Positions 1-7,157 of a DNA stretch of 9,801 nt are shown here, piece after piece. Position numbers and translations under genes: made by a program. Numbering within the stretch: position 1 is the first letter of the stretch; the number at the start of each line of letters is the position of its first letter. The notes beneath the pieces are model-generated. The model saw only the letters and a list, made by a program, of their open reading frames with translations, searched no databases and was not told the DNA's origin. Source of the stretch: Gammaproteobacteria bacterium (GTDB taxonomy: Bacteria; Pseudomonadota; Gammaproteobacteria; Chromatiales; Sedimenticolaceae); NCBI GenBank assembly GCA_020445165.1, contig JAGRHE010000100.1:1-9801 (forward strand), given 5' to 3'.

Positions 1-939
1 CACGACAAGGTCAGCCGGATTCCGGTCAAGGTCGAACCGACCACCCAGATACAGCGCAAGCCGGCATGGATCCGGGCCAAGGTACCGAGCGGTGCCGGCG
101 TGGCGAACATCAAGCGCATTCTGCGCGAGCGCAGCCTCAGTTCCGTCTGCGAAGAGGCCCAGTGCCCCAATCTCGGCGAGTGCTTCAGCCATGGCACGGC
201 CACCTTCATGATCATGGGCGACATCTGCACCCGGCGCTGTCCGTTCTGCGACGTCGCGCACGGCAAACCGCAGCCGCTGGACGTGGACGAACCAGGCCAA
301 CTGGCGACCGCTATCGCCGAGATGGCACTCAAGTACGTGGTCATCACCTCGGTCGACCGCGACGACCTGCGCGACGGTGGCGCCGCGCACTTCGCCGCCT
401 GCATCGCGGCAGTCCGAGCGCAGACCCCGCAGACAACAATCGAGGTACTGGTGCCGGATTTCCGCGGTCGCATGGAGATTGCACTAGAACAACTCGCCGC
501 GGCACCACCGGACGTGTTCAACCACAACCTGGAAACCGTGCCGCGGCTGTATCGAAAGGCACGCCCCGGCGCCGACTACCAGTGGTCGCTCGACCTGCTG
601 CAGCGCTTCAAGACCGCCCACCCCGGAGTACCGACCAAGTCCGGCATCATGCTCGGCCTGGGTGAGACGCGGGAGGAAACCGAGCAGGTGATGCACGATC
701 TGCGCGCGCACGGCTGCAACATGCTGACCCTTGGACAGTACCTGCAACCCAGCCGCGATCACCTGCCGGTCGACCGCTTCGTGACGCCGGACGAATTCGA
801 CCAGCTGCGCGTAATCGGGGAGAAGATGGGCTTTTCCAGCGTCGCCAGCGGTCCCATGGTGCGCTCTTCCTACCATGCCGACCTGCAGGCCAACCCGGTT
901 TTGGCCGATAGCGCTCAAGCGGATCCTTCGTGGACTTAG
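1..939 (+). CDS. lipA: Lipoyl synthase LipA (5' end cut off by window)
   Basis: Radical-SAM enzyme that inserts two sulfurs into octanoyl groups on lipoyl-dependent enzymes (PDH, OGDH, GcvH); cytosolic. The frame is open from base 1 and 312 residues are visible. Matching the first cysteine to E. coli LipA suggests that 15-20 N-terminal residues lie outside the window. A GTG at 100 is only an internal codon, because residues encoded before it (RKPAW, for example) already match the family. The auxiliary-cluster motif C-x4-C-x5-C is at visible residues 50, 55 and 61. The radical-SAM motif CxxxCxxC (CTRRCPFC) is encoded at 226-249. The C-terminal RSSYHADLQ, which holds the serine ligand of the auxiliary cluster, starts at visible residue 288. 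Near-invariant stretches such as [15 protein letters not shown] and [14 protein letters not shown] are intact. The stop TAG (937-939) overlaps the next gene by 10 bp, so the two are probably co-transcribed. lipB, a frequent upstream partner, is not visible. Confidence 0.97.
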   Translation, partial: HDKVSRIPVKVEPTTQIQRKPAWIRAKVPSGAGVANIKRILRERSLSSVCEEAQCPNLGECFSHGTATFMIMGDICTRRCPFCDVAHGKPQPLDVDEPGQLATAIAEMALKYVVITSVDRDDLRDGGAAHFAACIAAVRAQTPQTTIEVLVPDFRGRMEIALEQLAAAPPDVFNHNLETVPRLYRKARPGADYQWSLDLLQRFKTAHPGVPTKSGIMLGLGETREETEQVMHDLRAHGCNMLTLGQYLQPSRDHLPVDRFVTPDEFDQLRVIGEKMGFSSVASGPMVRSSYHADLQANPVLADSAQADPSWT

Positions 940-1703
940 ACGTTGCCACGCGCGAGGTGATCAAGGCGGCGCTGCTGCCGCCGGGCGCCATTCTGTTGGT
1001 ATTGCTGACCGGCTGGCTGCTGGGACGGCGCTTCTTCGGGCGTTTCCTGGTTCTGCTCGGCATCGTCTCCTTCTACCTGCTGTCAACGACGGCCGTGGTC
1101 AATTGGCTGGCCGCGCAACTGGAGACGATTCCGGCCCTGACGCCAACCCAGCTCAAGACCAGTCGTGCCGATGCCATCTGGGTGCTGATGGCCGGTATCA
1201 AGCGCTACAACCCGGAACTGGGTGGCGCCGAACGATTGTCGGCGATGAGTCTCGAACGCATCGACTATGCACTGTCCCTGCATCGCAAGACCGGGCTGCC
1301 GATCGTGATCAGCGGTGGCAGTCTGAAGAGCGAGACACAACCGCTGGCCGAGTTGGCTGCACGCTGGCTGCAGGAGCAGGCCGGCGTGAAACCGCTGGCA
1401 ATCGACAACACCAGCCGCGACACCTGGGAAAACGCACAGAACGGCGCAGCGGTGCTGGAAGAGCAGGGAATCGAAAGGGTGTTGCTGGTCACCCATGCCT
1501 TCCACATGCCGCGCGCCCTGCTCAGCGCCCGGGCCGCCGGCATCGATGCCGTCCCGGCGCCTTTCTCATTCGAACACGCGCCACCCGAGATGCGTCCGCC
1601 GGCCCACTGGCGCGACTGGCTGCCCAGCGCATCCAGCTTCACCCGCAGTTATTACGTGTTGCACGAGATGGCCGGCCTGGTCTGGTACGGCCTGATTCGC
1701 TGA
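930..1703 (+). CDS. ElyC/YdcF/SanA-type DUF218 membrane protein
   Basis: Start GTG at 930, inside the end of lipA; the next in-frame Met is about residue 87, too late. 257 residues, close to E. coli ElyC. Two N-terminal hydrophobic segments (about 14-31 and 38-56) would anchor it in the inner membrane. A DUF218 domain follows: [10 protein letters not shown] (80-89), an ERL...A..LH segment (102-118), PIVISGG (124-130), an [10 protein letters not shown] block, and [13 protein letters not shown] with the conserved His and Arg. The family is linked to cell-envelope and peptidoglycan-precursor homeostasis (ElyC) and vancomycin resistance (SanA); the exact reaction is unsettled. The usual Gly-rich LGGG at the first strand reads LMAG here, a small deviation. 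Assignment to the family is firm; orthology to ElyC specifically is inferred from length and the two membrane segments. Confidence 0.88.
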   Translation: MDLDVATREVIKAALLPPGAILLVLLTGWLLGRRFFGRFLVLLGIVSFYLLSTTAVVNWLAAQLETIPALTPTQLKTSRADAIWVLMAGIKRYNPELGGAERLSAMSLERIDYALSLHRKTGLPIVISGGSLKSETQPLAELAARWLQEQAGVKPLAIDNTSRDTWENAQNGAAVLEEQGIERVLLVTHAFHMPRALLSARAAGIDAVPAPFSFEHAPPEMRPPAHWRDWLPSASSFTRSYYVLHEMAGLVWYGLIR

Positions 1704-1750
1704 ACGCCCCGCACGGGCGCACACTCAAAGCTGACTGATCCCGCTCGGGA

Positions 1751-1832
1751 ATCCCGTTCCCGCGTTACAATGTATATACAATATCCACACATGGTCTACA
1801 CTTGGTGTTGTAGATTCAACCGGGAACGGGAT
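1751..1832. repeat. Interrupted 15-bp inverted repeat in leader of protease-like gene
   Basis: The 172-bp gap 1704-1875 holds this structure. The left arm ATCCCGTTCCCG (1751-1762) is perfectly complementary to CGGGAACGGGAT (1821-1832). With C1763 bulged, GTT (1764-1766) also pairs with AAC (1818-1820), giving 15 pairs around a 51-nt loop. Inside the loop are TGTATATACA (1771-1780, a perfect palindrome) and a TCTACA/TGTAGA hairpin (1795-1800/1809-1814). A second copy of GATCCCG lies upstream (1737-1743) and could compete for CGGGATC (1827-1833). No T-run follows, so it is not a typical intrinsic terminator. It could be a regulatory leader, a small RNA or a MITE remnant; the sequence does not decide. 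Confidence 0.6.
1766..1782 (+). promoter_or_regulatory. AT-rich palindrome with two TACAAT candidate -10 boxes
   Basis: TACAAT occurs at 1766-1771 and again at 1777-1782, each 5/6 to the sigma-70 -10 consensus, flanking the palindrome TGTATATACA in otherwise very GC-rich DNA. No convincing -35 lies 16-18 bp upstream of either. It is the most promoter-like spot ahead of the gene at 1876, and the palindrome could be an operator. Weak evidence. Confidence 0.3.
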
Positions 1833-1864
1833 CGCGCCGCTACAGGAGTGGTGATCAGGTAGAC

Positions 1865-1870
1865 AAGGGG
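1865..1870 (+). promoter_or_regulatory. Shine-Dalgarno AAGGGG deciding ATG 1876
   Basis: AAGGGG sits 5 bp before ATG 1876. It overlaps the alternative GTG at 1870, whose nearest SD-like AGGT (1857-1860) is weaker. An in-frame TGA at 1852 excludes longer starts. This favours ATG 1876. Confidence 0.5.
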
Positions 1871-1875
1871 TGGCC

Positions 1876-2802
1876 ATGCCGCGACGTTCGCGGTCAAGTT
1901 GGACCAGCTGCATGCTGCTAGGCGGCTGCCTGGCGCTCACCGGCACGGGTGGAGCGGACCAGACGTTCGCCCTGCGAACCGGGCAACTGGTGCAGACAGT
2001 CCGTGATCTGGCGGGAACCGATGCGGACAGCGAGTCGTCACTTCAGATCGTCGTCGAGCAATGCGAAAAGTACCCGTACGGACGCCGCCAACCGGCAGGC
2101 GAGGCGCGCCGGCAGTTGCTGGACGACCTGGCCGACGGCCTCGCGACCGGCCTGGCCTGTCTCGCCGGCGACGGCCCGATCGGCACACTGCATCCCTACC
2201 ACGCACGGCAGGCGCAGCGCCTGCTCGAACTGTTTGAATCACCACAACGCAAGACCTTCCAGTGCGTAAATGACGCCATGTTCGCGACCGCGGTCGCGAC
2301 CGGACCTGGCGGCACCTCGCTCGGGGACCCTTTGTACGAACAGCTCAGCCGGGTCGACCATCCGGCCGTCGTGATCGACACCCACCGCATGGGCGGACTG
2401 CTGAGCCGACACCTGGACGACCGCACCTACCGCAACTTCTACCGTCTGGGCGACGATCAGATCTACCGTCATCGCAACGCCCAGGCGCTGCGTCTGCCGG
2501 GACTGCATCGCTACCGGAATCGCTCGGCACTGCTGTTCCACGAGGTGGTGCACTGGCTCGGGCACGAGCACAGCGCGACCCATCCCGATCTCACCCACCT
2601 GTACGAGACCTGCTGCTTCGGCGGCAGCGACTTCGTTACCGACCCCGAGCGCAATAGGGCGCACCAGCAAAGTGCCTGCGCAATCCTGAAAGATGCCGAG
2701 CTGTGGCAGGCCGGTCAGAGCCCGTACCGACAGAGCCGGATCTGGCACCACAAGGGCTACGACACGCTGAAAAACAGCATGCGCGCCGACTACGCCGATT
2801 GA
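1876..2802 (+). CDS. Exported HEXXHXXGXXH zinc-metalloprotease-like protein, family not recognised
   Basis: I do not recognise this as a named family. 308 residues from ATG 1876 (GTG 1870 is an alternative). The N-terminus has several Arg followed by a hydrophobic stretch (CMLLGGCLALTG), consistent with a Sec signal. Cleavage after GTGGA is possible; LGGC could instead be read as a lipobox, but its hydrophobic core would be short. The key feature is HEVVHWLGHEHS at residues 222-233. This fits HEXXHXXGXXH, the three-His zinc site of metzincins, with Glu223 as the catalytic base. NSMRADY close to the C-terminus (Met about 302) is loosely reminiscent of a Met-turn, but it is about 70 residues from the third His and has little sequence after it. 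At least eight cysteines, including a CC pair at 246-247, suggest disulfides and an extracytoplasmic location. It has its own leader and stands 108 bp before the phosphate transporter, so a functional link is not evident. Proteolysis is inferred from one motif only. Confidence 0.72.
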   Translation: MPRRSRSSWTSCMLLGGCLALTGTGGADQTFALRTGQLVQTVRDLAGTDADSESSLQIVVEQCEKYPYGRRQPAGEARRQLLDDLADGLATGLACLAGDGPIGTLHPYHARQAQRLLELFESPQRKTFQCVNDAMFATAVATGPGGTSLGDPLYEQLSRVDHPAVVIDTHRMGGLLSRHLDDRTYRNFYRLGDDQIYRHRNAQALRLPGLHRYRNRSALLFHEVVHWLGHEHSATHPDLTHLYETCCFGGSDFVTDPERNRAHQQSACAILKDAELWQAGQSPYRQSRIWHHKGYDTLKNSMRADYAD

Positions 2803-2854
2803 GATCCAGCCGCTCCAGCGTTTGACGACAGTCAAGTGCGCGACGCGCATTTAG

Positions 2855-2872
2855 ATGACAGAAATGTGACAA
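2855..2872 (-). promoter_or_regulatory. Pho box (PhoB site), reverse orientation, upstream of pit-family gene
   Basis: On the - strand this reads TTGTCACATTTCTGTCAT: two 7-bp PhoB half-sites separated by 4 bp, matching the E. coli Pho-box consensus (CTGTCATAWAWCTGTCAY) at about 15 of 18 positions. It ends 38 bp before the ATG of the phosphate transporter. A degenerate third half-site (TGATCAT on the - strand, 2876-2882) may follow in phase, and a lone CTGTCGT half-site lies at 2825-2831. The orientation is opposite to the gene, and no strong -10 lies at the activating distance. Repression or alternative promoter geometry is therefore possible. The site match is seen; its function is inferred. 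Confidence 0.7.
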
Positions 2873-2910
2873 TTTCATGATCATCTCTCGCCATCGCAAG
2901 GTAATCGCCC

Positions 2911-4479
2911 ATGGAGCTGCAGAACCTCTCGCAGATCGAACACGCAACGCGTTTCGGTCGTCCGGAAATGTTCCGCTTCGGCGTCGCGCTGTTCTTCATC
3001 ATCGGCATCATGCTGGTCGCCGGCATGAGCATCGGCGAGGTGCCGCATAACTACATGCTGATTGCCGCCGCTATGATCGGTGGCTACATGGCGATGAACA
3101 TCGGCGCCAACGACGTCGCCAACAACGTCGGTCCGGCGGTCGGGTCGAAGGCACTGACGTTGGCCGGCGCAATCGCCATCGCTGCGGTGTTCGAGGCCAG
3201 CGGCGCCCTGATCGCCGGCGGCGACGTGGTCAGCACGATCAAGAAGGGCATCATCGATCCACAGATGCTGGCCAATTCCGACGCCTTCGTCTGGTTGATG
3301 ATGGCGGCCCTGCTCGCCGGCGCATTGTGGCTCAACCTGGCGACCGCCCTGGGCGCGCCGGTCTCGACCACGCATTCGATCGTCGGCGGGGTGCTGGGCG
3401 CCGGCATCGCCGCCGGCGGAATGGGCATCGCCGACTGGGGAAAGATGAGTCAGATCGCGGCCAGCTGGGTGATCTCGCCGGTGCTCGGTGGCGCTATCGC
3501 GGCCGGGTTCCTGTACATCATCAAGCGCACCATCACCTACCAGGAGAACATGAAGCAGGCGGCACAGAAGATGGTGCCGATCCTGGTCGCCGTGATGGCC
3601 TGGGCGTTTTCCACCTACATCCTGCTCAAAGGCCTCAAGCGCCTGTGGAAGGTCGACTTCGTGACCGCCGCCCTGCTTGGCCTGGTGGTGGCTGCACTGA
3701 TCTATTTCGTGGTGCGGCCGCTGATCGTCAGCGCCGCCGAGCGCCAGCAGAGCGACAAGGCCGGCGTCAACCGGCTGTTCACGATCCCTCTGATCTTCGC
3801 CGCAGCGATGCTCAGCTTCGCCCACGGCGCCAACGACGTGGCCAACGCGGTCGGCCCACTGGCGGCGATCAACGACGCCATCCTGCACGGTGGTATCGCG
3901 GCCAAGGCGTCGATCCCCTTGTGGGTGATGATGGTCGGCGCGCTCGGTATCGCGATCGGCCTGGCCTTGTACGGCCCCAAGCTGATCCGCACCGTCGGCA
4001 GCGAGATCACCGAGCTGGACCAGATGCGCGCGTTCAGCATCGCCATGGCGGCGGCCATCACCGTGATTGTCGCCACCCAGCTCGGCCTGCCCGTCTCGTC
4101 GACCCACATCGCGGTCGGCGCGGTGTTCGGCGTCGGTTTTCTGCGCGAGTTCCTCAAGGCCAGCTACTCGAAGATGGTCGATGAGATCAAGGCGCACCAC
4201 CAGGGCAAGGACGAGGCCGAGGTCGAATCGTTCCTGCTGGAGTTCCGCAAGGCATCGGTGGTGAAGAAGGGCCAGATGCTGCAGCAACTCAAGGAGCACT
4301 CGGCGCGCGCCGACCTGAGCAAGAAAGAACGCAAGGGGCTCAAGCGTGTGTACAAGACCGAGCTGGTCAAGCGTTCGGCCCTGATGCGCATCGTCGCTGC
4401 ATGGCTGATCACGGTACCGGTATCGGGCCTGCTGGCGGCCATCCTGTACTTCACGATCCGCGGTATCATGCTCCCGTGA
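2911..4479 (+). CDS. PiT-family inorganic phosphate transporter (PHO4 family)
   Basis: Cation-coupled, low-affinity phosphate symporter in the inner membrane. 522 residues, slightly longer than E. coli PitA. The two inverted-repeat signatures of the family are both present: GANDVANNVGP at 65-75 and GANDVANAVGP at 306-316. Matching VSTTHSIVGG and VSSTHIAVGA segments follow each half. About ten hydrophobic segments are visible. A hydrophilic, Lys/Glu-rich insertion at about 416-490 (KASYSKMVDEIKAHHQ...) precedes a last membrane helix at about 491-518. Start ATG 2911 has AAGGT (2898-2902) 8 bp upstream. A Pho box lies 38 bp upstream, so the gene is probably under PhoB control, plausibly repressed in phosphate starvation as reported for some Pit systems. 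The stop overlaps the next start (GTGA), so it is translationally coupled to a PstS-like gene. Whether protons, metal-phosphate or Na+ drive transport cannot be read from the sequence. Confidence 0.95.
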   Translation: MELQNLSQIEHATRFGRPEMFRFGVALFFIIGIMLVAGMSIGEVPHNYMLIAAAMIGGYMAMNIGANDVANNVGPAVGSKALTLAGAIAIAAVFEASGALIAGGDVVSTIKKGIIDPQMLANSDAFVWLMMAALLAGALWLNLATALGAPVSTTHSIVGGVLGAGIAAGGMGIADWGKMSQIAASWVISPVLGGAIAAGFLYIIKRTITYQENMKQAAQKMVPILVAVMAWAFSTYILLKGLKRLWKVDFVTAALLGLVVAALIYFVVRPLIVSAAERQQSDKAGVNRLFTIPLIFAAAMLSFAHGANDVANAVGPLAAINDAILHGGIAAKASIPLWVMMVGALGIAIGLALYGPKLIRTVGSEITELDQMRAFSIAMAAAITVIVATQLGLPVSSTHIAVGAVFGVGFLREFLKASYSKMVDEIKAHHQGKDEAEVESFLLEFRKASVVKKGQMLQQLKEHSARADLSKKERKGLKRVYKTELVKRSALMRIVAAWLITVPVSGLLAAILYFTIRGIMLP

Positions 4480-5501
4480 CGAAAACCGCTACCGCGACAT
4501 TGCTGGCCGCCTTGCTGGGTTTCGCCGGTGGATCGCCGGCAACCGCGGCTGAACTGCCCGTGCGCCAGCACGTACTGGTGGTCGGCTCATCCACTACCTA
4601 CCCGATCATCAGTGCCGTTGCCGAACACTTCGGACGCATCCCGGGGCAGATCGCACCGGTGGTCGAGTCGACCGGGACCGGTGGTGGCATCAAGCTGTTC
4701 TGCAGCGGCATCGGTCTGGCCACCCCGGATATCGTGATGGCGTCACGGCGTATGAAGGACAGTGAACGCGACAGCTGCGCCCGCAACGGCGTCAACGACG
4801 TGCGCGAAATCAAGATCGGTTACGACGGCATCGTGGTCGCCAGTGCCAAGGCAGCCACGTCATTCAACCTGGAAAAAATCGACATCTACCGGGCGCTGGC
4901 GCGCGAGTTGCCGGATGCAGAAGGCAGGCTTCGACCGAATCCCTACAACAGTTGGCGCGAGGTGGATCCGGACCTGCCCGAGCAGCCGATCCGGGTGCTC
5001 GGGCCACCACCGACCTCCGGCACGCGCGATATCCTGGTCGAACGCCTGATCGAAGACGGCTGCCTGGCCGATCCTTCCATGCGTGCGCTCAGGGACAGCG
5101 AACCGGATGAATTCCTGCAGCACTGCCATGCCTTGCGTGAAGACGGGGCATTCATCAACGCGGGCGAAAACGATGCGCGCATGGTACGCAAGCTGCTGGC
5201 CGATCCGCAGGCGCTTGGCATCCTCGGCTACAACTTTCTTGACCGCAATCGCGACCGCCTGCGGGCAGCGAACATCGACGGTGTCGCCCCGGAGTTCGAG
5301 TTGATCGAGTCCGGCGTCTACCCGCTCAGCCGGCCGCTGTTCGTGTACCTGAAACCGCAGCACGAACGGCAATTGCCGGGACTGAACACATTCGTCGAAG
5401 TACTCATGTCGAGCCAGGTCTCCGGCAACGAGGGCCTGCTGATCGACCATGGCCTGATCCCGTTGACCAGCGCCGACCGGGCCGCCCAGCAGGTTCCCTG
5501 A
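4476..5501 (+). CDS. PstS-like periplasmic phosphate-binding protein
   Basis: Substrate-binding protein of the PstS/SphX type. 341 residues from GTG 4476. That codon shares GTGA with the upstream stop TGA (4477-4479), and the next in-frame Met falls inside the mature domain. Residues 1-25 form a Sec signal peptide with likely cleavage at ATAA|E. The phosphate-binding loops typical of the family are visible: GSSTTYP (37-43), STGTGGGIKLF (65-75), PDIVMASR (84-91, with Asp85 as the likely phosphate-contacting acid), GYDGIVVA, and a later PPTSGTRDIL. Cys76 and Cys101 could form a disulfide. It would normally deliver phosphate to PstCAB, but no ABC permease or ATPase is adjacent; instead it follows a PiT permease. 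It may serve a remote Pst system, act as a sensor or scavenger, or assist PiT (speculative). The convergent exonuclease gene lies 43 bp downstream. Confidence 0.88.
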   Translation: MTKTATATLLAALLGFAGGSPATAAELPVRQHVLVVGSSTTYPIISAVAEHFGRIPGQIAPVVESTGTGGGIKLFCSGIGLATPDIVMASRRMKDSERDSCARNGVNDVREIKIGYDGIVVASAKAATSFNLEKIDIYRALARELPDAEGRLRPNPYNSWREVDPDLPEQPIRVLGPPPTSGTRDILVERLIEDGCLADPSMRALRDSEPDEFLQHCHALREDGAFINAGENDARMVRKLLADPQALGILGYNFLDRNRDRLRAANIDGVAPEFELIESGVYPLSRPLFVYLKPQHERQLPGLNTFVEVLMSSQVSGNEGLLIDHGLIPLTSADRAAQQVP

Positions 5502-5521
5502 CGCCTGACAGCCGCAGCGCA

Positions 5522-5545
5522 ACCGGTGACCAACCCGCGACCGGT
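5522..5545. other. Weak hairpin in convergent intergenic gap
   Basis: The 43-bp gap between two convergent genes contains ACCGGT at 5522-5527 and 5540-5545. ACCGGT is self-complementary, so the copies can form a 6-bp stem with a 12-nt loop; they also belong to a near-direct repeat CGC(A/G)ACCGGT. There is no T-run on either strand. It could act as a weak bidirectional transcription barrier, but this is uncertain. Confidence 0.25.
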
Positions 5546-6072
5546 CAGGACGTCGCTGCCACCTGCGAGCGAAACGTGCGCCAGGTCTCCTGCAGGATGC
5601 GCGCATCCCCGCTGGCCCGGTGACGCTGCAGGCCGAGCGACTCGGTCACTGCATCCTTGGTCGCCTGCCAGCGTTCGAGCTGTCCGGCATCGATCAGGTC
5701 GGCGATATCGGCGATGCGAAAGGTCTGCTCGATCCCGGCCGCGTCAAACAGCTTGCCGACCCAGGACATGTCGAAAGCCCAGGCGTCACTGTACGCGGTG
5801 CGGTTACGCAGCAACTGGTTGAGGCGCCAGGCAACGTCCTGTACCGAGCGACCGTGGCGGACCAGCAGTTCGCGCGATATGCCGTGGACCTGTTCGGCAT
5901 CCGGATCCCAGTGGGTCCAGCGCCGCGCTGGCGCGATCAGAAAACAGTGGCGCGACGCATCGGCGAGCACGATGCCGATTTCGATCGGGTAGCTGCCCCG
6001 GCCGAAGCCGGAGGCCTCGACGTCGATGATGATCGGTGTGTCTTTCCTTTCCACGTCTGTTCCGTCGTGCAT
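5545..6072 (-). CDS. DEDDh 3'-5' exonuclease (DnaQ-like fold)
   Basis: Short single-domain exonuclease of 175 residues from ATG 6072. Upstream in-frame codons give an Arg-rich low-complexity extension that overlaps the preceding gene, so they are not used. The four acidic metal ligands and the general-base His are all visible: IIIDVEAS (Asp17, Glu19), YSDAWAFD (Asp101) and HRASGD (His151 and Asp156, the HxAxxD form of DEDDh). HGIS at 63-66 matches the ExoI-II context seen in DnaQ-like enzymes. No Shine-Dalgarno is evident, and the gene starts 32 bp after the upstream stop, so it is probably the last gene of the operon and translated by coupling. The substrate is unknown; stand-alone DnaQ-like proteins act on DNA or RNA ends. 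Residue 55 onward (WDPDAEQVHGIS) fits the family. It lacks the C-terminal tau-binding region of DnaQ, so it is not the Pol III epsilon subunit. Confidence 0.88.
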   Translation of the reverse strand: MHDGTDVERKDTPIIIDVEASGFGRGSYPIEIGIVLADASRHCFLIAPARRWTHWDPDAEQVHGISRELLVRHGRSVQDVAWRLNQLLRNRTAYSDAWAFDMSWVGKLFDAAGIEQTFRIADIADLIDAGQLERWQATKDAVTESLGLQRHRASGDARILQETWRTFRSQVAATS

Positions 6073-6104
6073 GCCGTGCGGCAGGGTGCGTTGCCGACGC
6101 CTGT

Positions 6105-7157
6105 TCAGCCGGCGTCGGCAAGGTGTTCGTCGTAGCGCTCCATCAGGTAGCACAGGCAATCCTGGCGAATCACCAGCGGATCACGTGTCAACATTGACGG
6201 CATGACCGGCACCCGGGTGACCAGCCTGTCATCTTCGACTGCGAAAAACCGGTCGCTGACCAGGCGGTCTTCTTCGTCGCGCACATCCAGGGGAATCGTC
6301 GAGCCATTACCCAATTCGGCGAACAGGGTCCCCACCGGCAGCTCACGGAAATTCATGACATCGAGGTTGCGCGGAAAATTTACCGGTGCCGCATCGTCAC
6401 CGAAGCCAAATGCCTGTCCGGCAGGGACCCGGACGATCGCCACCGTGTGATAAAGATCGACATCGTGGCGCGCGACCGGGTGATTCGGGATCTCTGCCAG
6501 GTGCAGGCAGGCGTCGAGGTAATCGGCTGCATGATCGACGCCATGCGCATGCCCGACCTTGCCGCACTCGAGCGTCACCGACGGACCGAGCGCCGCCATC
6601 GCCATCGAAGCAACGCCTCGCGGTCGCACGAAGTACACCACGGTACGGCCGAACAGGGCGGCAAGGTGCAGCGACGAATGCTCAAGTACGTTAACGCAGG
6701 CATAGTGCGGATTGAGCCCGGTGTTGTTGTGCACGTCGATCGAGGCGAACAATTCACGGTCGGCCATCGTATCCATGACCTTGCGCATCAATTCATGGGC
6801 TGTGGTTCCACTGGTCTCGCTGCCCGGCCATACCCGGTTGAAATCCGGCTGGTCGTCGAGGTGGCGCACACCGGCCTGGGCCGCCGCGGTGTTGCCGACG
6901 AACAGGCTCAGCGAGCGCGGCAGATCGAAGCCATCGGTGCCCATGTACTTGCGCAACACACGCCGGATCGCGTCCCAACCCGTGGTCTCGTTGCCATGCA
7001 TCAACACCGAGACGAACAGCGCCGGTTCGCGTCGCCCGTCGATGTGGAACAGGGTCGGACCGCCGAGTACGGCATGCAGGCCGTCCGCCTCGATATCGAG
7101 CAGCGATAAAGGGAAATCGCTGCGCTCGTTCAACAACTCACTCAATTCAGACTCCAC
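6105..7157 (-). CDS. Aspartoacylase/succinylglutamate-desuccinylase-like zinc amidohydrolase (M14-like)
   Basis: 350 residues from GTG 7157, which overlaps the upstream ligase gene by 16 bp; a longer start at 7241 would lie well inside that gene. TTG codons a few residues later are weaker alternatives. Zinc-site and catalytic motifs of the AstE/ASPA group are intact: MHGNETTG (His54, Glu57), PDFNRVWPG (Asn107-Arg108, substrate-carboxylate binding), SIDVHNNTG (His143, third zinc ligand) and TLECGK (Glu197, catalytic base). The family hydrolyses N-acyl amino acids or related amide bonds in the cytosol. The C-terminal 150 residues resemble the usual beta-rich cap. The true substrate is not known. 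It is probably not AstE of arginine catabolism, since no other ast gene is nearby. Coupling to a carboxylate-amine ligase suggests it works on an amide made by that enzyme (inference). Confidence 0.87.
   Translation of the reverse strand: MESELSELLNERSDFPLSLLDIEADGLHAVLGGPTLFHIDGRREPALFVSVLMHGNETTGWDAIRRVLRKYMGTDGFDLPRSLSLFVGNTAAAQAGVRHLDDQPDFNRVWPGSETSGTTAHELMRKVMDTMADRELFASIDVHNNTGLNPHYACVNVLEHSSLHLAALFGRTVVYFVRPRGVASMAMAALGPSVTLECGKVGHAHGVDHAADYLDACLHLAEIPNHPVARHDVDLYHTVAIVRVPAGQAFGFGDDAAPVNFPRNLDVMNFRELPVGTLFAELGNGSTIPLDVRDEEDRLVSDRFFAVEDDRLVTRVPVMPSMLTRDPLVIRQDCLCYLMERYDEHLADAG

Noticed and set aside
100..939. lipA starting at GTG 100
   Set aside because: The frame is open upstream to the window edge and encodes residues that align with the LipA N-terminus, so the true start lies outside the window.
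1771..1780. LexA/SOS-like box in TGTATATACA
   Set aside because: LexA needs CTGT and ACAG separated by 8 bp; here the half-sites are too close together.
1760..1787. Possible chromosomal dif (XerCD) site around TGTATA
   Set aside because: The six central bases match the E. coli dif centre, but both 11-bp XerC/XerD half-sites match poorly.
1781..1789. DnaA box (ATATCCACA, 8/9 to TTATCCACA)
   Set aside because: A single one-mismatch copy with no cluster and no origin genes nearby; expected by chance.
2881..4299. Long - strand open frame (about 470 codons) opposite the phosphate transporter
   Set aside because: Composition is His/Asp/Arg/Gln-rich without a recognisable fold, and it lies fully antisense to a clear PiT gene in GC-rich DNA; a codon-bias shadow.
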